Shown: piece after piece, positions 1 through 8,003 of the stretch
How positions within the stretch are numbered: position 1 is the first letter of the stretch
Layout: the number at the start of each line of letters is the position of its first letter
Assembly: GCA_937975705.1 (NCBI GenBank)
Contig: CALJTX010000060.1
Span: forward strand, 1 to 57,821
Direction: 5' to 3'
Source of the DNA: an uncultured Flavobacteriia bacterium
Lineage (GTDB): Bacteria; Bacteroidota; Bacteroidia; Flavobacteriales_D; Crocinitomicaceae
Length of the DNA stretch: 57,821 nucleotides
The notes under the pieces: generated by a model
Databases searched by the model: none
What the model was told of the DNA's origin: nothing
Seen by the model: only the letters and a program-made list of their open reading frames with translations
Position numbers and translations under genes: made by a program

Positions 1-74
1 TTGCTGTCCTCGGCCTTATTGTTTTAGGCTTTTTTATTTGGGCAATTTCTGGACTGCAAGCTTCAATTGGTTGA
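1..74 (+). CDS. C-terminal tail of a membrane protein (truncated by window start)
   Basis: The third forward frame is open from base 3 to a TGA at 72-74. It encodes about 23 residues, strongly hydrophobic (AVLGLIVLGFFIWAISG followed by a short polar end), which looks like a last transmembrane helix. The other two forward frames either stop early or read as unlikely peptide. The family cannot be told from so little. It could be chance, but a hydrophobic helix ending just before the next promoter region is what the end of an upstream gene would look like. Confidence 0.4.
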   Translation, partial: AVLGLIVLGFFIWAISGLQASIG

Positions 75-123
75 AAAAATCAACTTTTTGCTAAAGTCGT
101 GCGTATTTTTACTGAAATCAATT

Positions 124-145
124 TGTACCTTAGTAGGTACATTTG
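124..145 (+). promoter_or_regulatory. Promoter box with overlapping palindrome (candidate autoregulatory operator)
   Basis: TACATTTG at 138-145 matches the Bacteroidota -7 consensus TAnnTTTG and sits 16 bases before the chosen ATG at 162. Overlapping it is a perfect inverted repeat, TGTACC (124-129) and GGTACA (136-141), with a 6-base spacer. A dyad covering the -7 box is the usual place for an autorepressor site, and the second gene of the operon encodes an HTH protein. No good -33 TTTG is visible at the expected spacing. Confidence 0.5.
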
Positions 146-161
146 TGGGGTATATTTCCAC

Positions 162-443
162 ATGGCACCAATACTTGAATATTTAAACGGACTTCGTATC
201 GATATCTATAGTCGTGAGCACCTGCCTGTACATATTCACGTTAGATATGGGGAGAAAGAAGCATTGATAGATGTCAGAAGTTCAAAAATACTGATGGGCA
301 ACATCCCAAGTCGGAAGTTAAAAATTATTGAAGTATGGTTAAATGAAGGCGAGCGAAGATCGTTAATTGAAAAGAATTTCTTTGAATTAAACCCTCATTT
401 GAAATTCAGTAATACACCAACCGGAGAAAATGAAAAAAAGTAG
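162..443 (+). CDS. DUF4160 protein, putative toxin-like partner
   Basis: Small protein of about 93 residues that fits the DUF4160 family: a short beta-rich start, a motif around residues 15-30 with an HLPVHIHVRYGE core, an LIDVRSSKIL strand, then an R-K-x-K-I-I-E-V-W helix. The frame is open from base 99, but ATG 162 is preferred because it gives the usual family N-terminus and leaves the promoter/operator upstream. DUF4160 genes are often found next to DUF2442 genes, as here, and such pairs have been proposed as toxin-antitoxin modules; the biochemical activity is unknown to me. The next gene starts inside its last codons (14-base overlap), so the two are probably translationally coupled. 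Confidence 0.75.
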   Translation: MAPILEYLNGLRIDIYSREHLPVHIHVRYGEKEALIDVRSSKILMGNIPSRKLKIIEVWLNEGERRSLIEKNFFELNPHLKFSNTPTGENEKK

Positions 444-972
444 TAATTCTTTCAGAGGTCTACCAAAGATTCTAAGGATCAATCACATAGACCCAGAAAA
501 TTTAAAGATTTCCGTACTATTTAACAACGGCGATAACCGCGTGCTTGACTTCAAGCGTATTTTTAACGAAGATTGGAAGATTCAATCAACCGAAATAGAA
601 TATCCCTTAATGAAACCGCATGAATTTCAAAAGGTAGCATTAGTCAAGAATACGCTTTCATGGAAAAATATCAAACCCTATTTAACAAACGAAAATGGCG
701 AGCAAGTTGCCACAGTTTATGATGTTGGTGCTGACGTTTTATACGGTTTGAGCACTGAAGACGCCGAACGCACCCAAAGCATCGGAGCCTTGTTCAAAAG
801 TTGGCGAATGGCTGCACAACTTACCCAAGATGAAGTTGCACAAAGAGCAGGTACGTCGAGAACATACATTTCAAAACTTGAAAACGATACCCAAGCAATC
901 GAACTCAAAACACTGAGTAAAATTGTCGAGGCTAGCCTTGGTAAAAAACTTGTCTTAAGTCTTCAATCTTAA
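430..972 (+). CDS. DUF2442 domain fused to Xre-type HTH, putative antitoxin/autorepressor
   Basis: This 180-residue protein has two parts. Residues about 15-100 resemble DUF2442 (strands ending in a W-K-N-I-K-P-Y segment and an ATVYDVGADVLYG strand). Residues about 118-175 form a clear Cro/C1-type HTH, with LTQDEVAQRAGTSRTYISKLE as the helix-turn-helix core. DUF2442 proteins are commonly only about 80-90 residues without an HTH, so the fused DNA-binding domain makes this one a likely regulator of its own operon. It overlaps the DUF4160 gene by 14 bases. The palindrome at 124-141 is the obvious candidate binding site. The antitoxin role is inferred from architecture and pairing, not shown. Confidence 0.78.
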   Translation: MKKSSNSFRGLPKILRINHIDPENLKISVLFNNGDNRVLDFKRIFNEDWKIQSTEIEYPLMKPHEFQKVALVKNTLSWKNIKPYLTNENGEQVATVYDVGADVLYGLSTEDAERTQSIGALFKSWRMAAQLTQDEVAQRAGTSRTYISKLENDTQAIELKTLSKIVEASLGKKLVLSLQS

Positions 973-980
973 CAAATAAC

Positions 981-1853
981 TCAATACCCACCAGCACCGC
1001 CCGCAACTTGTTCTACTGGGTGCCAAGTGGTTTTGATTTCTTGAAAATCAGCGATATATGGCAACCCTTGCGCGCTTTTAACGTGTAAGGGATCCGTAAA
1101 AATGCGCACACGCTTGAGGTTGTCGATTGCGGCTTCTTGGGCAGCGTTTTGAAGATTTGAATCAATTGGCGCAATGCTCAGTGCATTCACATCCATGTGA
1201 CCGGCCAATGTTGGCAGCAACTCACCTACTTCTCCGGTTAAGATATTCACCACACCTCCTGGCACATCGGAAGTAGCCAAGACCTCGGCAAACGAAATTG
1301 CACAGAGGGGTTGGGTGGTATTGGCCACTACAACTACCGTGTTTCCACCAATTAATAGGGGTAGAATTTGGGAAATGAGGCCAAGGAGCGCAGTTTGTTG
1401 ACATGCAACAACCCCAACTACGCCCATAGGTTCTGGAACTGAAAAATTAAAATGTGAAGACCCCACAGGATTCACACTACCGAGTAAAGTCTGAAATTTA
1501 TCGGCCCAACCTGCATAATATACACAGCGGTCTATGCTCATTTGCACCTCTTGTTCGGCACTTTGCTGCGCTAGACCCATTGCTGCTAATTCCTCAATAA
1601 ATTGCACTTTTCTGTTCTCGAGCATCTCGGCAATACGGTAAACAATCTGACTGCGGTTAAAAGCCGTTTTACCTGCCCAAGAAGCTTGCGCTTTGCGTGC
1701 TGCCTGAACAGCATTGCGCACATCTTTCTTGGAGGCCTGACAAACATTGGCAAGGTGCTTTCCATTTGGCGCTAATACGGCGTAAGACCGACCACTTTCG
1801 GTGCGCGGAAATTGGCCGCCAATGTATAATTTATAAGTTTTAAGGATTTCCAT
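981..1853 (-). CDS. Truncated, catalytically dead aldehyde dehydrogenase-like protein
   Basis: 290 residues, against about 480 for a full aldehyde dehydrogenase. The N-terminal NAD-binding half is recognisable: LYIGGQFPRTESG at the start, then PEPMGVVGVVACQQ, GGNTVVVVA and GGVVNILTG. The Asn-containing PWNFP motif is replaced by a CQQTAL stretch, and the catalytic domain carrying the nucleophilic Cys and general-base Glu is missing. The start codon overlaps the stop of the intact ALDH gene by one base (TAATG), so the two are probably made together. The pair resembles a split ALDH16, whose single chain joins an ALDH domain to a truncated inactive one. A structural or stabilising subunit is my inference; pseudogene decay is less likely because the frame is clean. 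Confidence 0.75.
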   Translation of the reverse strand: MEILKTYKLYIGGQFPRTESGRSYAVLAPNGKHLANVCQASKKDVRNAVQAARKAQASWAGKTAFNRSQIVYRIAEMLENRKVQFIEELAAMGLAQQSAEQEVQMSIDRCVYYAGWADKFQTLLGSVNPVGSSHFNFSVPEPMGVVGVVACQQTALLGLISQILPLLIGGNTVVVVANTTQPLCAISFAEVLATSDVPGGVVNILTGEVGELLPTLAGHMDVNALSIAPIDSNLQNAAQEAAIDNLKRVRIFTDPLHVKSAQGLPYIADFQEIKTTWHPVEQVAGGAGGY

Positions 1854-3301
1854 TAGTTTGAGAATTTGAGGTAGGCACTGAGACCATGGCGGCCACCCTC
1901 GCGGCCGAAGCCACTTTCTTTATAACCGCCAAAGGGCGAGGCGGGATCAAATTTATTGTACGTATTGGCCCAAATGACGCCGGCGTTGAGTTGCTGACTG
2001 ACACCAAAAATGCGCGCACCTTTGTCCGTCCAAATGCCTGCGGCCAAACCATAAGGCGAGTTATTCGCTTTCTGTACAACTTCTTCTATGGTACGGAATG
2101 TTTGGATGGTCAGAACAGGGCCAAAAATCTCTTCCTGTACAATGCGCGCACTTTGTGCAACATCCATGAAGAGTGTGGGTTTACAATAATAACCAGAACT
2201 TGGAAGCTCACAAGTTGGTTGATAAATTTCGGCTCCCTCTTCTAATCCAAGTTGAATGTAACGCTCAATAGTCTCGAGTTGTTTTTTTGAATTGACGGCA
2301 CCGACGTCTGTGTTTTTGTCGAGTGGATTGCCCACATAAATACTTTGCAGGCGGAATTTCAGCTTTTCAAGCACGCGATCGGCAATAGACTCCTGAACAA
2401 AAAGCCTAGAACCAGCGCAACACACATGGCCTTGGTTAAAGAAAATTGCATTAATAACGCCTTCTACTGCTTGATCAATTGGGGCGTCTTCCAAAATGAT
2501 ATTTGCTGACTTTCCGCCGAGTTCAAGCGTGAGCTTTTTGCTAGTGCCGATGCATGCTTTTTGGATCTGCTTGCCAACTGCGGTGCTGCCAGTGAAAGCT
2601 ATTTTATCGACGTTTGGATGTGCCACAAGTGCCGCTCCGGTGTCTCCGTAACCGGTCACAATATTGACCACTCCCGCGGGCAAACCTGCTTCTTGGCATA
2701 TTTCAGCAAATTTTAGGGCTGTTAAAGAGGTCGTTTCTGCAGGTTTGAGCACAACTGTGTTGCCACAGGCCAATGCGGGCGCAACTTTCCAGGCGAGCAT
2801 TAATAATGGGAAATTCCAAGGGATGATTTGAGCTGCTACCCCAAGAGGTGAAATTTGTTGTCCGGCAAAGGCTTCTTGCAGTTTATCGGCCCAGCCTGCG
2901 TAATAAAAGAAATGATTGCAAGCCAACGGAATGTCGATATCTCTGGATTCTCGAATGGGTTTTCCACCATCTAAGGTTTCTAGAACAGCCAGCTCTTTAG
3001 CCTTTTCTTGCATCAGCCGCGCAATTCGAAAAAGATATTTGCCACGCGCTGCACCCCCCATTGTTGACCAACTGTTATCGTAGGCTGACCGCGCTGCACT
3101 GACCGCTAAATCGATATCGGCAGCATTGGCCCAAGCGATTTTGGTCAAAGGGCTTTCATCGGCAGGATTCACCGAATCAAAATACGCATTGGAGAGCGGC
3201 GCCTGCCACTTTCCATCGATAAAAAGTTCGTATTGTGACTTGATTTGCACCTGCGCTGCAGATTCTAAAGAAGGTTCTAGGTTCCAGGTTGAGTTGCTCA
3301 T
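1853..3301 (-). CDS. NAD(P)-dependent aldehyde dehydrogenase
   Basis: 482 residues, the usual ALDH length. Key motifs are present: PWNFP with the oxyanion-hole Asn, KPAETTSLTAL, FTGSTAVGK for NAD binding, LELGGKS with the general-base Glu, and GHVCCAGSR with the catalytic Cys. The C-terminal PFGGYKESGFGREGG is also typical. It lies two bases behind deoC and is coupled to the truncated ALDH downstream. DeoC splits deoxyribose-5-phosphate into glyceraldehyde-3-phosphate and acetaldehyde, so the likely substrate is acetaldehyde, oxidised to acetate. Substrate assignment rests on operon context. Confidence 0.9.
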   Translation of the reverse strand: MSNSTWNLEPSLESAAQVQIKSQYELFIDGKWQAPLSNAYFDSVNPADESPLTKIAWANAADIDLAVSAARSAYDNSWSTMGGAARGKYLFRIARLMQEKAKELAVLETLDGGKPIRESRDIDIPLACNHFFYYAGWADKLQEAFAGQQISPLGVAAQIIPWNFPLLMLAWKVAPALACGNTVVLKPAETTSLTALKFAEICQEAGLPAGVVNIVTGYGDTGAALVAHPNVDKIAFTGSTAVGKQIQKACIGTSKKLTLELGGKSANIILEDAPIDQAVEGVINAIFFNQGHVCCAGSRLFVQESIADRVLEKLKFRLQSIYVGNPLDKNTDVGAVNSKKQLETIERYIQLGLEEGAEIYQPTCELPSSGYYCKPTLFMDVAQSARIVQEEIFGPVLTIQTFRTIEEVVQKANNSPYGLAAGIWTDKGARIFGVSQQLNAGVIWANTYNKFDPASPFGGYKESGFGREGGRHGLSAYLKFSN

Positions 3302-3303
3302 GA

Positions 3304-4227
3304 TTAGTCGATTGAAAAGTAGGCTGCCGATTGGTATTTACCGGTTTGTTGTTTTTGGTATTGCATCAGTAGGTCGTTGGCCAAACTACTGGCGCCAAAA
3401 CGATACCATTCGTTGGAAAGCCAGGCCTCGCCTAATACTTCCTTGACCATTAATAAATGTTGTAGTGCCAATTTGGATGACGATATGCCACCAGCGGGTT
3501 TCATGCCAATCATTTGACCTGTTTTGTCGAAATGATCTTTGATGGCGCCCAACATGGTGAGCACTACTGGAAAAGTTGCAGCGGGCTGAATTTTTCCGGT
3601 AGATGTTTTGATGAAATCGGCTCCGGCAGCAATGGCTAAATCCGAAATTCTTCGGACTTGGTCTAGGGAATCTAACTCGCCTGTTTCGAAAATAACTTTA
3701 ATGCGAGCTTGGCCACAGAGGGCTTTGATGGCAGCAATTTCGTCGTACACAAATTGGTAATCACCGGCTAAGAAACGGCCGCGCGAGATGACCATGTCGA
3801 TTTCGTCGGCACCATTATCTAAAGCATATTGCGTATCCAGTTTCTTAAGCTCAAACGGCGCCTGACCTGAAGGAAATGCGGTAGAAACACTAGCTACTTT
3901 GATGCCCGAATTGCCAAGTGCTTTTTTGGCGACACCAACCATGGTTGGATACACACATACGGCAGCAACAGTTGGCAAATCAGCGGCTTGATCGTGGAGG
4001 TGCTGCGCTTTGTAGCAGAGCTGACGCACTTTGCCCGGCGTATCTTTACCTTCTAAAGTGGTGAGGTCTATCATGGAAAGCGCCATGCGCAATCCTTTTA
4101 GTTTGGCAGCGCCTTTAATGCTGCGGGCTTGGATGCGCGCGATGCGTTCAAGTGTGCCAATTTGGTCAATAGACGGGGAGTTTGCTATAATAGCGTTGAG
4201 TTCAAGGGGCGAGATGGATTCAAGCAT
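3304..4227 (-). CDS. deoC: Deoxyribose-phosphate aldolase
   Basis: 307 residues, like the longer (eukaryote-type) DeoC class. Active-site motifs are visible: EIDMVIS with the proton-relay Asp, FIKTSTGK with the Schiff-base Lys, and GMKPAGGIS with the second Lys. It cleaves 2-deoxy-D-ribose 5-phosphate to glyceraldehyde 3-phosphate and acetaldehyde, allowing growth on deoxynucleosides. It is first in a tight three-gene operon with two ALDH-family genes. A TAACTTTG box lies only four bases before the ATG, suggesting a leaderless message. Confidence 0.95.
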   Translation of the reverse strand: MLESISPLELNAIIANSPSIDQIGTLERIARIQARSIKGAAKLKGLRMALSMIDLTTLEGKDTPGKVRQLCYKAQHLHDQAADLPTVAAVCVYPTMVGVAKKALGNSGIKVASVSTAFPSGQAPFELKKLDTQYALDNGADEIDMVISRGRFLAGDYQFVYDEIAAIKALCGQARIKVIFETGELDSLDQVRRISDLAIAAGADFIKTSTGKIQPAATFPVVLTMLGAIKDHFDKTGQMIGMKPAGGISSSKLALQHLLMVKEVLGEAWLSNEWYRFGASSLANDLLMQYQKQQTGKYQSAAYFSID

Positions 4228-4231
4228 AACC

Positions 4232-4239
4232 CAAAGTTA
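4232..4239 (-). promoter_or_regulatory. -7 promoter box for deoC operon
   Basis: On the minus strand the sequence reads TAACTTTG, an exact TAnnTTTG match. It ends four bases before the deoC ATG (complement of 4225-4227), so transcription would start at or next to the start codon. No -33 TTTG is obvious. Confidence 0.6.
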
Positions 4240-4260
4240 AAAAAACTTGGGTACGTAGGT

Positions 4261-4602
4261 TTAATCTTCGTCGTCGTCAGAAGGTTCGTCGCCGGCGAAG
4301 TCGTCTTCCTCTTCATCGTCGTCGTCGTTGAGGTCGTCATCTTTGAGGTCATCTGGCTTATCGAAATCGTCTTCGAAGTCGTCTTCCTCAACGGCGGGCT
4401 TAGCCTTTGGCTGAATTTTATTGATTTTAACCAAATAGATGACTTCGTCCGTTTCCCAAACTAAGGCGTCAAGCACCTCTCCAGTTGGTGTTTTGATGGA
4501 GGTCAGGTGATTGATATACCCATCCGGAAAATCGCGGAGGATTTGTTTTTTCTGCTCGATGGTGAGCTTATCGTAACTGATGATTGCTCTTCTTTTTGAC
4601 AT
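4261..4602 (-). CDS. Small conserved protein with long acidic tail
   Basis: 113 residues. The first 65 or so form a compact domain (IDs: YDKLTIEQKKQILRDFPDGY, then ETDEVIYLVKI) that I recognise from other Bacteroidota as a conserved hypothetical, sometimes mislabelled DNA primase. The last 45 residues are almost entirely Asp and Glu and must be disordered; such tails often mimic nucleic acid or bind basic proteins. It is monocistronic, with a good promoter upstream (TAATTTTG box plus a TTTG). Function unknown. Confidence 0.7.
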   Translation of the reverse strand: MSKRRAIISYDKLTIEQKKQILRDFPDGYINHLTSIKTPTGEVLDALVWETDEVIYLVKINKIQPKAKPAVEEDDFEDDFDKPDDLKDDDLNDDDDEEEDDFAGDEPSDDDED

Positions 4603-4625
4603 AGGATTGACAACTATTTACAAGG

Positions 4626-4655
4626 CAAAATTATATTTTTTGATATTGTGGCAAA
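4626..4655 (-). promoter_or_regulatory. Promoter of the acidic-tail protein gene
   Basis: On the minus strand, TTTG (complement of 4652-4655) is followed after 18 bases by TAATTTTG (complement of 4626-4633). Both elements match the Bacteroidota -33/-7 consensus, and the -7 box is 23 bases from the ATG, leaving a short leader. Confidence 0.65.
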
Positions 4656-4749
4656 CAACTCCTGAAAAATTCTTGAAAAAATTATTTTTCAATTCCGTAA
4701 TCTTTCGGATTAAGTCCCTAAAAGCCAGCATCAGACAAGCTTTTTTGAA

Positions 4750-4757
4750 TACCTTTG
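4750..4757 (+). promoter_or_regulatory. -7 promoter box for radA operon
   Basis: TACCTTTG is an exact TAnnTTTG match, 19 bases before the radA ATG. A -33 TTTG is not evident at the expected distance. Confidence 0.5.
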
Positions 4758-4776
4758 TCAAAAAGCAAAAGTTTCT

Positions 4777-6135
4777 ATGTCAAAAGCAAAAAGCGCCTTT
4801 TTCTGTCAAAATTGTGGTCATGAAGCACCTAAATGGCTCGGAAAATGCCCAGGCTGTAAAGAATGGAACACTTTTGTTGAAGAGCGCACCGAAAAAACAC
4901 CAAAGCATGTGGTCAGCTTTTCGAAGTCGTCTGAAGCGCATCAAGCAGTGCTGATTCAAGAGGTTAAAAAAAGTGAAGAAAGCCGCATCTCGCTTCAAGA
5001 TTTTGAGCTCAATCGGGTTCTGGGCGGAGGAATTGTTCCGGGTTCTATCAATCTACTCGGCGGCGATCCCGGGATTGGAAAGTCTACACTCCTGCTCCAA
5101 TTAGCCATCAAAGAACAGCTCAAGGTGCTTTATGTCTCTGGCGAAGAAAGCGAACAGCAAATTGGCATGCGGGCTGAGCGCCTAGGCCTAGACAACCCCA
5201 ATTGCTACCTGCTCACCGAAACCAATCTTCAGCAAGTATTGGTGCAAGCCGAACAAATTCAGCCCCAACTACTCATCATTGACTCCATTCAAACACTCTA
5301 TACTGATAGCGTTGAAAGCTCACCGGGCTCCGTTGTTCAGGTCCGAGAATGCACGGCCAATTTATTGCGCTTTGCCAAGCAAACCGATATTCCCATCTTC
5401 TTGATTGGGCACATCACCAAAGATGGCACCATTGCAGGTCCTAAAGTACTCGAACACATGGTAGATTCCGTCTTGCAATTCGAAGGAGACCGCCACCATA
5501 TTTACCGCTTATTGCGCAGCATCAAAAACCGCTTTGGCTCAACCAACGAGCTCGGCATCTACAGCATGCAGGGCAATGGGCTCTTACCCGTAGCCAATCC
5601 TTCAGAAGTATTGGTTTCTATCGGTGCTGAAGCCTTGAGCGGCGTAGCTGTAGCTTCTATGGTAGACGGCATTCGGCCCTTGCTCATTGAGGTCCAAGCT
5701 TTGGTTTCTTCAGCAGCCTACGGTACACCCCAGCGCTCTTCAACTGGCTTTGACGTCAAACGCCTCAATATGCTACTCGCCGTGCTCGAGAAACGCTGTG
5801 GTTTCAGACTAGCCGCAAAAGACGTCTTCTTGAATATTGCCGGTGGCATTAAAGTAGATGACCCCGCTATAGACCTCGCTGTTGCCATGGCTATTTTATC
5901 CTCCAACGCCGACCTCGCCATAGATAAAACCATTTCTTTTGCAGCCGAAATTGGCCTCAGCGGAGAGCTCAGACCCGTCAATCGTTTAGAGCAGCGCCTT
6001 GGTGAGCTCGAAAAACTCGGTTACAAAAAAATCATCGTGTCCAAGTATTCAAAAGGAATCAAAGGACACAAACACCAAATAGAAATCATCCCCTGCACCA
6101 AAATTGAAGAAGTAGTGCGTGCAGTTTTTGCTTAA
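4777..6135 (+). CDS. radA: DNA repair protein RadA
   Basis: 452 residues. An N-terminal C4 zinc finger uses Cys10, 13, 24 and 27. The RecA-like core has Walker A GGDPGIGKST (96-104) and Walker B LLIIDS, followed by the RadA-specific KNRFG motif near residue 250, and the C-terminus is the Lon-protease-like domain. RadA drives branch migration of recombination intermediates in homologous recombination. It is followed by rsmI after four bases and starts a run of information-processing genes on the plus strand. Confidence 0.96.
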   Translation: MSKAKSAFFCQNCGHEAPKWLGKCPGCKEWNTFVEERTEKTPKHVVSFSKSSEAHQAVLIQEVKKSEESRISLQDFELNRVLGGGIVPGSINLLGGDPGIGKSTLLLQLAIKEQLKVLYVSGEESEQQIGMRAERLGLDNPNCYLLTETNLQQVLVQAEQIQPQLLIIDSIQTLYTDSVESSPGSVVQVRECTANLLRFAKQTDIPIFLIGHITKDGTIAGPKVLEHMVDSVLQFEGDRHHIYRLLRSIKNRFGSTNELGIYSMQGNGLLPVANPSEVLVSIGAEALSGVAVASMVDGIRPLLIEVQALVSSAAYGTPQRSSTGFDVKRLNMLLAVLEKRCGFRLAAKDVFLNIAGGIKVDDPAIDLAVAMAILSSNADLAIDKTISFAAEIGLSGELRPVNRLEQRLGELEKLGYKKIIVSKYSKGIKGHKHQIEIIPCTKIEEVVRAVFA

Positions 6136-6139
6136 AGCT

Positions 6140-6814
6140 ATGCCCAGACTGATCCTCGTCCCGACCCCAATTGGCAACTTAGAAGACATCACGCTTCGGG
6201 CGCTGCGTATTTTGCAAGAAACACCACTCATTTTTGCAGAAGACACCCGCGTGACCAACAAACTTTTGAATCATTTTGAACTCAAAAAGAAGGTCTTGGC
6301 TTTTCATGCCCACAATGAACACCGTTTTTTAGAGAAAACCATTGAACTCATTCAACAACATGAATTTTGTGTTTTGGTTTCCGACGCTGGCACCCCTGGC
6401 ATTTCAGATCCTGGTTTTTTATTGGTGCGCGCTTGCGTCCAGGCAGGGATTGACGTAGAGTGCCTCCCTGGCCCTACCGCATTTGTGCCCGCACTCGTCG
6501 CTTCCGGATTTCCTTGCGACAAATTTGTTTTTGAAGGTTTTCTTCCGCACAAAAAAGGCCGTCAGACGCGCATCCAAGCACTCTCACAAGAAAACCGCAC
6601 TGTTGTGCTTTATGAATCGCCACACCGCATTGCCAAAACGCTCAACCAAATGTGCGAATGGCTTGACCCACAACGCGAGGCTTGTGTGGTAAGAGAAATC
6701 AGCAAAAAATTTGAAACGTATCACCGAGGTACTTTAGCTGAACTCCAATCTTATTTTGCCCAACACGAAGCAAAAGGCGAAATCGTCTTGCTCTTGAAAG
6801 GGAACACCGAATAA
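6140..6814 (+). CDS. rsmI: 16S rRNA (cytidine-1402 2'-O)-methyltransferase
   Basis: 224 residues from ATG 6140; the frame opens earlier at 6119, but the later start gives the family N-terminus MPRLILVPTPIGNLEDI. Further motifs are FAEDTRVTNKLL, SDAGTPGISDPG, LPGPTAFVPALVASG and YESPHRI, all typical of the tetrapyrrole-methylase-fold RsmI. It 2'-O-methylates C1402 in the decoding centre of 16S rRNA using SAM. Four bases separate it from radA, so the two are cotranscribed. Confidence 0.95.
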   Translation: MPRLILVPTPIGNLEDITLRALRILQETPLIFAEDTRVTNKLLNHFELKKKVLAFHAHNEHRFLEKTIELIQQHEFCVLVSDAGTPGISDPGFLLVRACVQAGIDVECLPGPTAFVPALVASGFPCDKFVFEGFLPHKKGRQTRIQALSQENRTVVLYESPHRIAKTLNQMCEWLDPQREACVVREISKKFETYHRGTLAELQSYFAQHEAKGEIVLLLKGNTE

Positions 6815-6840
6815 TTGCGGGTTTTTCGCTATTTTTGAGG

Positions 6841-7959
6841 GTGCAATTTCAGCAAATCATAGGTCAAACTACCCTCAAGCAAGAACTCATCCAAGAGATC
6901 AATTCTGGCAAAATTGCGCATGCCCAATTATTGCAAGGGCCAGCAGGCTATGGCGGACTGCCCTTAGCTTTGGCTTTTAGTCAATACCTATTTTGTACCG
7001 ACCGCGGAGCAACTGATAGCTGCGGGCGCTGTGCAGCTTGTCAAAAAGTACAGCAACTCCAGCATCCCGATCTTCATTTTGTTTTTCCGGTTGTACTGAG
7101 TGTTGGCAGAACTTCCGATCTATTTTTAACCGATTGGCGCGCGCAACTCCAAGAAAGCCCCTATTTCGATCTTTTTGAATGGACCGAACGCATCGATTCA
7201 AAACTGCGCAAGCCCATTATTGGCACCGATGAAAGCAAAGAAATCATTCGCAAACTCAGCCTCAAAGGCTATGAGGGCGGATATAAAGTCATGATCATTT
7301 GGCAACCAGAAGAAATGAATGCCGATTGTGCCAACAAGTTGCTCAAGATACTCGAAGAGCCACCTGCCAACACACTTTTTCTATTGGTGAGTGAAGACGC
7401 CAGCAAACTCATGATCACTATTCAATCCCGAACCCAACTCATTCGGGTGCCCAAAATAAGCGCAGACGACCTCAGCACGTACTTGCAACAATCGAAAAGT
7501 CGAACGCGTACCAACGCCGATGCCATTGCCGCTTTTGCAGACGGTTCGGTATTGGCAGCGCTGTCTTACCTCGCCACCTCAGAAGACCAAGACCAACAGC
7601 GCAATCAATTCATCCAACTCATGCGTGTTTGCTACAAAAAAGAAGTGCTCGCCATGATGAATTGGGCCGACGACATCGCCTCAATAGGTAAGGAAAGACA
7701 AAAACTCTTTATTCAATACACGCTTCATATGCTGCGCCAGAGTATACTCACCAACTATATGGGTGACACCCTGACCAAAGTTTCGAATGAAGAAGCGGCA
7801 TTTTTAGAAAAATTCGCACCATTTATTTCCGGTAACAACATCCGCGAATTCATGAGCACCTTGAACGACGCCTATTTCCAAATAGACCGCAATGCCAATG
7901 CACGCATCTTGTTCACGCAACTTTGTTTTCAAACGATGCGCTACATCCATCAAGCGTAG
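6841..7959 (+). CDS. holB: DNA polymerase III subunit delta'
   Basis: About 372 residues from a GTG start at 6841, giving MQFQQIIGQTTLK, the usual family beginning; a TTG two codons upstream is the alternative. It is an AAA+ clamp-loader subunit with a degenerate P-loop (GPAGYGGLP, no Lys), as expected for the non-hydrolysing delta'. A four-Cys zinc motif starts CGRCAACQ, and the ILEEPPANTLFLLVS and SRTQLIRVP motifs follow. It helps load the sliding clamp on DNA. It lies 26 bases after rsmI. Confidence 0.9.
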   Translation: MQFQQIIGQTTLKQELIQEINSGKIAHAQLLQGPAGYGGLPLALAFSQYLFCTDRGATDSCGRCAACQKVQQLQHPDLHFVFPVVLSVGRTSDLFLTDWRAQLQESPYFDLFEWTERIDSKLRKPIIGTDESKEIIRKLSLKGYEGGYKVMIIWQPEEMNADCANKLLKILEEPPANTLFLLVSEDASKLMITIQSRTQLIRVPKISADDLSTYLQQSKSRTRTNADAIAAFADGSVLAALSYLATSEDQDQQRNQFIQLMRVCYKKEVLAMMNWADDIASIGKERQKLFIQYTLHMLRQSILTNYMGDTLTKVSNEEAAFLEKFAPFISGNNIREFMSTLNDAYFQIDRNANARILFTQLCFQTMRYIHQA

Positions 7960-8003
7960 TTCAAACGACATTATTTATTAACTTTACAACAAAAAAACAT
8001 CAA

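Noticed and set aside
99..161. N-terminal extension of the DUF4160 frame to base 99
   Set aside because: The extra 21 residues are not family-like and would place the promoter box and palindrome inside the gene; ATG 162 fits better.
6830..6837. TATTTTTG box before holB
   Set aside because: It overlaps the holB start region and is followed almost directly by the GTG start, and the gene sits 26 bases behind rsmI in an operon. It is probably chance.
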